From NCBI GenBank assembly GCA_964518335.1, contig CAZFDT010000082.1, forward strand, positions 1-21,832: a DNA stretch of 21,832 bases, given 5' to 3'. The position numbers were made by a program, and so were the translations under genes. Source of the stretch: CAZFDT01 sp964518335 (GTDB lineage: Bacteria; Planctomycetota; Phycisphaerae; Phycisphaerales; Phycisphaeraceae). Shown here one piece after another: positions 15,936 to 21,832 of this stretch (positions within the stretch are counted from its first letter, which is position 1; the number at the start of each line of letters is the position of its first letter). The notes under the pieces were generated by a model. That model had not been told where the DNA came from, ran no database searches, and saw only the letters and a program-made list of their open reading frames with translations.

Positions 15936-17015
15936 ATGTCGCAACTCCAACAAGATCAACTGGTCAAGCCCGCCGTCGGCATGAAGGAAATCGCGGCACG
16001 CGCGGGCGTGTCGATCGCGACGGTGTCGATGGCGTTGTCCAACTGCACCCAGGTCAACGAGGGAACCCGCAGGCGTATCTGGGCGATCAGCCGGCAGTTG
16101 GACTACCAGCCCCCGCGCCGTGTCGGTCGGTCCAGGACGGCCAAGCTCAAAGCGAAAAACGCCATGCCCGAACGCATCGGATTTCTCTTGCTGGGCAGTC
16201 GCCTTCAAGACAACATCAATCAGGACGTCCTGCAGGCGTTGACCATCAACGCCTCGATGCGGGACATTCGGATGGAGGTTTACTGCGTGGAATCGGCGGG
16301 CCGGATCGCAACGGAGCGGCATCGCCTGCTGGACTTCGCCAAGGGGGTGAACGCCGTGATTCTCACGGGGTTCGTCGATACGGACTTGCTCGACCACCTG
16401 GAAGCCGCGGAAATCCCCCACGTGGTGTTCGGGCCGTTTGCCGGGGGTTTCTCCGCGGTGTTCTCCAGCCGACACGGGAAAATCGTCACGCCCGATGCGG
16501 TGGCGATGGGCGAACTGGCGACCTCGACGCTCGTCGGCGAAGGACATCGCCGGATCGGCTTCATTTGCAGCCATCTGACCCGCGGCCTGTGGAATGAACG
16601 ATGGTTGCGCGGGTATCGTCACGCCCTGCTGGACGCCGGGCTTGCGCTCGACGATTCATTGGTCCACGTCACGAACAATTCGCCCGATACCGGCCGCAGC
16701 GCTGTTGATGCGTTTGCGACGTTGAAGGCCCCCCCCAGCGCCTATGTCATTCCCGGCATGACGTCGGCGGTGGAGTTCATGGCGGCCATGCGCGCTCGGC
16801 ATCAGGAGGTTTCGCCCCGCGCGATCATCGTCGGCGGACACGATCAGTCCTTTCACCGCTTCGGCCTGGCCGGATGCCGAATCATCGGATGCGATATCGA
16901 CCAAGCGGCGGAGTTGCTGATCCACGAGGTCACTCAATTGTATCGCCAGCCCATGCCGTGCCCGACCCAGGTGCTTCTCCCGTTCCATATCCTGGACCTG
17001 GCTGGCTCCCGATAA
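15936..17015 (+). CDS. LacI-family transcriptional regulator
   Basis: This 359-residue regulator has an N-terminal helix-turn-helix, GMKEIAARAGVSIATVSMAL (15-34), followed by the LacI-type hinge region VNEGTRRRIWAISRQLDYQP. A periplasmic-binding-protein-like effector domain follows, about 75-355 (IGFLLLGSR ... RRIGFICSHLTRG). The start codon is uncertain: ATG at 15936 has no Shine-Dalgarno site, but a promoter placed just upstream suggests a leaderless transcript; TTG at 15912 and ATG at 15981 are alternatives without ribosome sites. It probably binds the ACTCATRCT sites in the divergent region and controls itself and the hydrolase arm in response to a sugar. The rhamnosidase gene follows 67 bases later on the same strand. 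Confidence 0.93.
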   Translation: MSQLQQDQLVKPAVGMKEIAARAGVSIATVSMALSNCTQVNEGTRRRIWAISRQLDYQPPRRVGRSRTAKLKAKNAMPERIGFLLLGSRLQDNINQDVLQALTINASMRDIRMEVYCVESAGRIATERHRLLDFAKGVNAVILTGFVDTDLLDHLEAAEIPHVVFGPFAGGFSAVFSSRHGKIVTPDAVAMGELATSTLVGEGHRRIGFICSHLTRGLWNERWLRGYRHALLDAGLALDDSLVHVTNNSPDTGRSAVDAFATLKAPPSAYVIPGMTSAVEFMAAMRARHQEVSPRAIIVGGHDQSFHRFGLAGCRIIGCDIDQAAELLIHEVTQLYRQPMPCPTQVLLPFHILDLAGSR

Positions 17016-17082
17016 GCCCATTTCCGCAACACGGCCCTACCCATGCAGCGACAACCGAATGAGAAGTGGTTTGGAGCGAGAA

Positions 17083-19503
17083 ATGGATCAAGCTGATTCG
17101 TGGTGTGGACAATGGTGCTGGACGGGCAAGCACGTCGCACGCCCATGGAACTACTACGCCTATTTCCGCCGGGTGGTGGATCTGCCCGGCCTACCACGGC
17201 GGTGCGTGCTGCGCGTCTCCGCTTCCGCACGATATATCCTTTACGTCAACGGGCATCGCATCCACCAAGGCCCGGCACGTTGTTTTGCCGAGTTTCAGAG
17301 TTTTGATGAACTTGACGTGACACACCTTCTGCACGCGGGGGCGAATACACTGTGTGCCGTGTGCTTCGAATTCGGCGTGCCGACGTTTCAAAGCCAGTTT
17401 CGAGATGTCAGTGGATTTTTGCTGGATGGTTTCGCGGAATACGACCAGGCGGCTGTCGCGCTTCATACACCGGAACAATGGACCTGCCGTGCGGCCCGTG
17501 CATGGCGTCAGGATACGGCGCGCCTCTCCGTGCAACTGGGCTTTGAGGAACATTTCGACGCCTCGGCCGACCCAGCCGACTGGATGAACGCCGCCTTCGA
17601 TCCGGAATCGGATCCCACATGGACCAAACCCTTCGTGCAAGGCCCGGTGGGACGACACCCGTGGCTGACCATGGAACCCCGCGGCGTGCCGCTGCTGAGC
17701 GATCACATCGTCAGCTTCGATCGACTGCTGTCGCAGTTCGGCGGCCGCTGTGCCGAGGGCTATCGGCAGAGTCCAAACGTTTACGCTCTGGCCATGCAGG
17801 AGGAACACACCGCGTTTGTCGGGCCGTTGGGCAGTCCGCAAGCGATGTTTCAGGATGACCCGTCCGTGACGACGATTCCCGCGCTGCTGGAAGACGAATT
17901 CCTGATGCTCGTTCTGGATCCCGCGGATTATGTCACCGGACATTTCGTGCTCGATATCGCCCGGGCCACCGGTGGCGAAATCATCGACATCATCTATACG
18001 GAAGACCTGGCGGATCCGAAAACAGCGTTCCCGCACATTATGGAAGCTGGTGGATCCCAGGTGGCGATGGGAGATCGCTATATCTGCCGCGCCGGTACCC
18101 AACGTTGGGAGCCTTTCGCATTCAAGGGAATGCGCTACGCGGTGATGGTTTTCCGCAACATCCGCCATCCCCTGAGCATCCGGCATGTCGCGATCCGAAA
18201 AATCCATACTGGCTTCAATACCGATGCCGGCGCGTTCGAATGTTCCGACCAGCGCTTGAACGACATCTGGCAGGTCGCGCGCAACACGCAACTGAATTGC
18301 GCGTTCGACAGCTTCGTCGATTGTCCCTGGCGAGAGCAGGTCCAGTGGTGGGGAGATGCCCGTGTACAGGGTAAAGTCACCGCGCATGCCTTTGGCGACC
18401 ACTCGCTTCTGGCTCGCGGCATTCGCCAGATGGCCCAGTCTCAAAAATCCGATGGAGCGCTTCACGCCCATCCGCCGGCCGATATCCCGCACTTTCTTCC
18501 CGATTTCATGATGACATGGGTGGGAACGGTCTGGGATCATTATTTTCAATCGGGTCAGACGCAAATTTTACTGGAAAGCCTACCTACCCTGCATCGGTTA
18601 ATGGAATTCTTCGCACGCCACGAAACGGACGAAGGATTGCTCGTGAATTTCTACGATGGCCGATGGTGGCTGTTTCTCGACTGGAAACCGCTGTTCAAAG
18701 AGGACTACTGCGGCGTACTGAACCTGATGTATCTCCAGACGCTGCGCTGGGCGGCGGGAATCTGCCGCATAGGCGGCGCATCTCTGGCCGCGGATGCGTA
18801 CGCTGCGCGTGCTGTTCGGATGCAAGGTGCTGTTGAGCGATATTTCTGGGATATCAGCGCCAAGCGATGGCGGGACGGATTCGACCTCAAAACGAATACG
18901 CCTGTTCATTCCGTATCGCAACATATGAACGCGCTGGCGATCCTGCTCGATCTCAAGCCGGAGACGCATCTCGATCTGGCACGCCGTGTTCTGCTCAAAG
19001 GTGCTTCGGCCGGCCAGACGGAGGTGATCGAAGGCTCGCCATTCTTTTACGCCTATATATTCGAAGCAATGTTCAAGTGCGGCTTGCGTGACGAGGCGAT
19101 CGCGATCATTCGAGATAAATGGGGCCGGATGCTGGATACCGGTGCCAAGACCTTCTGGGAACGCTGGGGCGATGATCATTTCAGTCGCTGCCACGCTTGG
19201 TCCGCCTCTCCGCTATACCATCTATCGCAACAGGTTCTCGGCGTCGTTCCGACCGAACCGGCATGGAAGCAAGTGCGCATTGTCCCGGCATTCGGAGAGC
19301 TGAGCTTCGCCGCCGGCGCGGTGCCTACACCCCAGGGACTGCTTCGCATGACCTGGAAAAAGACCGCGGGACACAGATTGTCGATCCGCATAGAGCTACC
19401 CGCCGGAACAGCCGGTGAATTCGTCGGATCGGATGGCACGATTCATGTCTTGGCAGCCAAGAACGATGGATGGGGAATACATCAAATCAACATGGCCGGT
19501 TAG
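17083..19503 (+). CDS. GH78-family alpha-L-rhamnosidase
   Basis: This enzyme of 806 residues removes terminal alpha-L-rhamnose by inversion on an (alpha/alpha)6 barrel. Residues about 20-400 are N-terminal beta-sandwich domains (YILYVNGHRIHQGPAR is the typical carbohydrate-binding-like fold). DCPWREQVQWWGD gives D413, E418 and D425, the same 0/+5/+12 spacing as the characterised GH78 active site, and TFWERWGD gives E693 as the likely base. The C-terminal beta-sandwich covers about 725-806. No signal peptide, so probably cytoplasmic. The start at 17083 has GGAG about 7 bases upstream; the frame opens at 17059 without one. The stop is 2 bases from the end of a transposase remnant, so the last residues may have been set by that insertion. 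Confidence 0.92.
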   Translation: MDQADSWCGQWCWTGKHVARPWNYYAYFRRVVDLPGLPRRCVLRVSASARYILYVNGHRIHQGPARCFAEFQSFDELDVTHLLHAGANTLCAVCFEFGVPTFQSQFRDVSGFLLDGFAEYDQAAVALHTPEQWTCRAARAWRQDTARLSVQLGFEEHFDASADPADWMNAAFDPESDPTWTKPFVQGPVGRHPWLTMEPRGVPLLSDHIVSFDRLLSQFGGRCAEGYRQSPNVYALAMQEEHTAFVGPLGSPQAMFQDDPSVTTIPALLEDEFLMLVLDPADYVTGHFVLDIARATGGEIIDIIYTEDLADPKTAFPHIMEAGGSQVAMGDRYICRAGTQRWEPFAFKGMRYAVMVFRNIRHPLSIRHVAIRKIHTGFNTDAGAFECSDQRLNDIWQVARNTQLNCAFDSFVDCPWREQVQWWGDARVQGKVTAHAFGDHSLLARGIRQMAQSQKSDGALHAHPPADIPHFLPDFMMTWVGTVWDHYFQSGQTQILLESLPTLHRLMEFFARHETDEGLLVNFYDGRWWLFLDWKPLFKEDYCGVLNLMYLQTLRWAAGICRIGGASLAADAYAARAVRMQGAVERYFWDISAKRWRDGFDLKTNTPVHSVSQHMNALAILLDLKPETHLDLARRVLLKGASAGQTEVIEGSPFFYAYIFEAMFKCGLRDEAIAIIRDKWGRMLDTGAKTFWERWGDDHFSRCHAWSASPLYHLSQQVLGVVPTEPAWKQVRIVPAFGELSFAAGAVPTPQGLLRMTWKKTAGHRLSIRIELPAGTAGEFVGSDGTIHVLAAKNDGWGIHQINMAG

Positions 19504-19505
19504 TA

Positions 19506-20030
19506 CTACAGTTGCGTTTCCAAGCCTGGTGCTCTCGCGCGATAATGGCAGCGTTGGGCCGTGGCTGGGTGATGTCGTCGCCAATGGCGACCAGATCAGA
19601 GCCCGCTCGGTATCGGTCATGCGCGGCCAGACGATGGTGATCATCAGCCGTCAGATCTCCGGTTCGGTCAGCGGGACCAATGAACACTCCCCTTTTTCCT
19701 GGCCTGATTTGCTTCGGCTCGAATAGCGGCGAGGAACGCCAGGGCGAGCATCGACAGCGTAACGTGCCGATTCAGGAGCAGACTTCAGTATTCGTCGAGG
19801 CCGGCTTCCTGCCCGACGGTCTGGAGGCAGGTCTCGATCGCCCAACGCTGGCCGGCGGCGATGGCCGGGTCGTGTCTGCTGATATCCGATGACACCATGC
19901 ACAGGTAATAAGCCCGGTCTTCGCGACCGGTCACGCTGCGACGAACCAGCAGCCAGCGTTGCAATTCACCGCATTCATGCTCGATAGGGGATACTCCGAA
20001 CGCCCCGACCCGTGCTGGCCAGGGCGCGCC
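19506..20030 (-). pseudogene. IS701-like transposase, C-terminal remnant with frameshifts
   Basis: About 165 residues of an IS701-type (DDE-5) transposase C-terminus are recognisable on the minus strand in three frames. First, SPIEHECGELQRWLLVRRS to RWAIETCLQTVGQEAGLDEY, ending in TGA. The same frame continues past that TGA as HVTLSMLALAFLAAIRAEA. A second frame gives SLVPLTEPEI, stop, RLM. A third gives WRRHHPATAQRCHYRARA and ends with TAG at 19506-19508. At least two frameshifts and two in-frame stops make it non-functional. The N-terminal two thirds are missing; at the upstream end it joins a phage-tail-like fragment at an uncertain point near 20030. The ACTGTAGTACTAA-like end lies against the rhamnosidase stop. 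Confidence 0.8.
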
Positions 20031-20179
20031 ACCTGCCGTTGGCGGGGTGGTCACGTCGGCCTCGCCCTTCTCCAGGGGAGGGTCAGGTCGCGGACGTTGG
20101 TCAGCTCCACCCAGTTGGGCGTGGCGTAGTCGCCGGTGTTGCGGTAAAGCTTGGTGTCGATGCCGAGTTTGAAGCTCAT
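20031..20179 (-). pseudogene. Phage tail-tube-like protein, N-terminal fragment with frameshifts
   Basis: From the ATG at 20179 the frame reads MSFKLGIDTKLYRNTGDYA then TPNWVELTNVRDLTLP and hits TGA at 20051-20053. A single-base shift near 20075 continues as LEKGEADVTT, and another shift would give ANGRWRALAS. I recall this N-terminal pattern (LYRNTG.YATP.W...NV.DLTL.LEKGEADVTTR) from small planctomycete proteins annotated as phage tail-tube-like. GGAGG lies 11 bases upstream of the ATG. The rest of the gene is replaced by transposase remnant. Family naming is from memory and less sure than the broken state, which is seen directly. Confidence 0.55.
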
Positions 20180-20352
20180 GGCGGGTTACTTCCTCCATAA
20201 CCATAACTCTATTCGGAATTGGACTCTCTCCTCGACTCGCGCGCGAAGCGATAGACCTCCCGCAACGATTTGCGTAAGCACCTGAAATGCAGCAAGATGC
20301 GACCATGGAGGCTCGTCGAAGAACTCTATTTCGCGACCCACTCCCACCCTTG
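20180..20352. other. Short gene-free stretch
   Basis: No coding sequence, repeat or promoter was recognised apart from the GGAGG ahead of the tail-like fragment. Confidence 0.5.
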
Positions 20353-20520
20353 CTACTCCATCCTCGGAAAATACCCCAGCACCGTAGCCACCGCCGTCGC
20401 GTTCATCACCGGCGCCACCCCCATCATGTCATCAGGAAACCCGTCCCAATCGATCAGCGCCCAGTCCGACTTGCGGTACTTGGCCCACCACAGCCGGCTC
20501 TGATAGCCCCACGACGCCGC
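20353..20520 (-). pseudogene. Broken small reading frame of unknown function
   Basis: The minus strand encodes 55 residues between two in-frame stops, including GYQSRLWWAKYRKSDW, then ALIDWDGFPDDMMG and ending TVLGYFPRME. The Trp- and charge-rich, well-formed composition looks like real protein rather than noise, but no ATG, GTG or TTG start precedes the WGYQSRLWW part, and TAG at 20521-20523 closes the frame. It may be the C-terminus of a decayed phage or mobile-element gene, since it sits between the tail-like fragment and the membrane protein. I do not recognise the family. Confidence 0.35.
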
Positions 20521-20685
20521 CTAACACGTGAACACCCAACCCCTAGGCCAGCCCAGCCATCCATCATTCGCTGGACCGCTGATACCTAAGGGGAAGGGCG
20601 ACGCGGTATCGCCGAGTTCCATCTTCCCATTGCCCCCGGCCCGATCGCACCATTGCGACCAGGGCCGGACGGGCCGACTCCGACA
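20521..20685. other. Short gene-free stretch
   Basis: No gene or regulatory site recognised between the broken frame and the stop of the DUF4230-like gene. All frames on both strands are short or shadows. Confidence 0.45.
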
Positions 20686-21387
20686 CTACGGCTGCCACCG
20701 CACCGCCAGCGTCCACCCATCGGCTTCGATGAGCCGGCGCAGCGCCGCTTCGGCGTGACACCGGGCCGCGTCCAGGTGGACATCTGTGCCAGCCGCCACC
20801 TCAAGCCGCCGCTGCGCTTCCCGCAGCGCCCGCTCGATCACCGCGGGCTCCCCGGCGTCGCCGGGCAGCACCCGCCACGCGCCGCGCCGGCCGATGAGCG
20901 CCACCGTGGTGGCCTCGTGGTCGAGCCGGCAACTGATGGCCCGTGGCGGCGGCAGTGTGACGGTGGCGACGCGGCCGGTGACGTTGAGTTCAAGTGCAGC
21001 GCGGTCCAGGTCCGTTGCGATCAGCGCTTCGCCATGGGCGAGCACGACACAGCGCACGCCACCGCTGTAGCCATCGAGCTGAACCTCGACAATCTGCGAC
21101 ATCGGCAGCTTGAGCGTCACCAGCTCCGCCGCCGCCTGGATCTGCGCCAGCGTGATGCGTGACGACTTGGACAGGCCCGCCGGCCACAGGCGCTGCCGCA
21201 CGATCAGCAGGACCACCAGCAGCGCGGCGAGCGACAGGATCAGCAGGGCCATGAGTTGCGGCGACGCCGACACCACGTGGTGCCACACGACCGGGGCGGG
21301 CAGCTGCTGGATCGTGTGGAACAGGCCGAAGATGGACAGGGCCGCGCCGACGAGGGCGGTGAGCAGGGGTTGAAACAGGGTAAGCAT
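20686..21387 (-). CDS. DUF4230-like membrane-anchored protein
   Basis: This 233-residue protein has a hydrophobic N-terminus (about 2-24) and a clear transmembrane segment at about 46-65 (MALLILSLAALLVVLLIV), followed by a basic stretch. The soluble domain (about 75-230) contains ITLAQIQAAAELVTLKLPMS, VRCVVLAHGEALIATDLDRA and VTGRVATVTLPPPRAISC, a layout matching DUF4230 as I know it; that family has no established function. The start at 21387 has AAAGGAA about 6 bases upstream; the frame is open to 21420. Codon use is GC-rich and the frame is clean, unlike its neighbours. It lies among phage-like and recombinase fragments, so it may be mobile-element cargo or a chromosomal gene bordered by them. 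Confidence 0.7.
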   Translation of the reverse strand: MLTLFQPLLTALVGAALSIFGLFHTIQQLPAPVVWHHVVSASPQLMALLILSLAALLVVLLIVRQRLWPAGLSKSSRITLAQIQAAAELVTLKLPMSQIVEVQLDGYSGGVRCVVLAHGEALIATDLDRAALELNVTGRVATVTLPPPRAISCRLDHEATTVALIGRRGAWRVLPGDAGEPAVIERALREAQRRLEVAAGTDVHLDAARCHAEAALRRLIEADGWTLAVRWQP

Positions 21388-21472
21388 GATGGTTTCCTTT
21401 CGAGACAAGTATGGGCGCACCCATATCGGGTGTAGTCACGATGAACACTTTGGGAAGGATGGAAGTAAGTAG

Positions 21473-21658
21473 ATCGAATCGGGACGGTTCGCCGGGCTGG
21501 ACGAGCTGGCGGCATTCGTGGGTGTCGATCGGTCCTACGTTGGGCGTGTGCTGCGATTGACCTCACTGGCGCCGGACCTCATCGAAGGGATCCTTCGTGG
21601 CGATAAGCCGAGCGAGCTCAGCCTGGAGAAGTTGCCGTGGGAGCTGCCGGTGGGGTGA
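21473..21658 (+). pseudogene. Recombinase-associated HTH protein, C-terminal fragment
   Basis: The frame from 21473 to TGA at 21656-21658 reads IESGRFAGLDELAAFVGVDR, then SYVGRVLRLTSLAPDLIEGI and a tail ending PWELPVG. This matches the C-terminal helix-turn-helix segment (GRFAS..ELAE..GV..SYV.R.LRLT.LAPDIVEAIL) found in small proteins encoded next to, or fused to, phage-type serine recombinases. The frame is closed upstream by TAG at 21470 and has no start codon, so the N-terminus has been lost. It supports an old integrated element at the right side of the window. Confidence 0.7.
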
Positions 21659-21832
21659 GGGGAGCAGCGGGTGCGGTGACCCGATTCACGAGCAAGTTGA
21701 TTCTAGGCGGACCGGGGTCAGAGCCTTGGGGGGGGGTGAGGGGTTCACAAAATCTAAATAGCCGATTTAAATGGAGATGATCTGCCCCCGATTTATGTGC
21801 CAGTGGTTATGAGAGTCGGGTTGTGGTCATGG
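21659..21832. other. Non-coding right edge
   Basis: No gene is seen. There is GACCGGGGTCAGAGCC (at about 21709-21725), a run of nine G, and a direct repeat CCGATTTA at 21762-21769 and 21788-21795 around an AT-rich segment. GGGGTCAGAGCC is a motif I have seen near IS200-like/REP transposase sites, but the evidence is too thin to call one. Confidence 0.35.

Noticed and set aside
17191..18564. Long open frame (457 codons) on the minus strand
   Set aside because: It is antisense to the GH78 gene, which has all four active-site residues in frame; the antisense product shows no recognisable motif and no ribosome site.
21709..21795. REP/IS200-like site or origin repeats
   Set aside because: Only one GGGGTCAGAGCC motif and two copies of an 8-mer are present; too little for a call.
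1..21832. CRISPR arrays, tRNA or rRNA genes, toxin-antitoxin pairs
   Set aside because: None was seen on either strand by eye; there are no regularly spaced repeats and no recognisable tRNA arms.

Overview
The window looks like a piece of a GC-rich Planctomycetota genome, most likely a Phycisphaerae-type lineage. This is inferred from three things seen together: a PEP-CTERM-tailed surface protein with T5SS/PEP-CTERM-type repeats, a pseudopilin with the GFTLIELLVVISIIALLIAILLPAL-type N-terminus next to glycoside hydrolases, and a DUF4838 protein with large secreted hydrolases under a LacI regulator. No rRNA, tRNA or CRISPR array was seen.

Left edge (1-3103). A DDE integrase/transposase gene that runs off the left end is split by a complete IS21-family insertion sequence (56-2623, istA plus istB). 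Both ends can be placed to the base: TG...CA termini, multiple inverted repeats and a 5-bp target duplication, CCTCG. Removing the element and one target copy restores one open frame for the integrase. Next comes a 257-bp gene-free stretch (3104-3360) that holds a possibly structured RNA remnant on the minus strand.

Centre (3361-19503). This is a carbohydrate-degradation locus in two divergent arms. The minus-strand arm, in transcription order, is: PEP-CTERM repeat protein, pseudopilin, DUF4838 protein, a GH63/MGH1-like six-hairpin glycosidase, a 1156-residue secreted protein with a probable (beta/alpha)8 clan GH-A-like domain, and a Gfo/Idh/MocA oxidoreductase. The plus-strand arm is a LacI-family regulator followed by a GH78 alpha-L-rhamnosidase. 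The space between the arms has a plausible promoter on each strand. Each overlaps a copy of the element ACTCATRCT, and the same 9-mer recurs ahead of the 1156-residue protein, so the LacI protein probably controls itself and the minus-strand arm. The LacI transcript may be leaderless. A long hairpin whose only imperfect pairs are G.U in the minus-strand RNA separates the PEP-CTERM gene from the pilin gene. The DUF4838 and 1156-residue proteins have signal peptides; the GH78 and GH63-like enzymes do not, so the locus seems to divide work between exported and cytoplasmic steps. No transporter or sulfatase is in the window. A rhamnose-containing glycan is the best substrate guess, resting only on the GH78 gene.

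Right edge (19506-21832). Decayed mobile debris starts 2 bp after the rhamnosidase stop: a frameshifted IS701-like transposase C-terminus, a frameshifted phage-tail-tube-like N-terminus, a broken small reading frame, an intact DUF4230-like membrane protein, and the C-terminal end of a recombinase-associated HTH protein. The sugar locus is therefore flanked on both sides by mobile-element remains.
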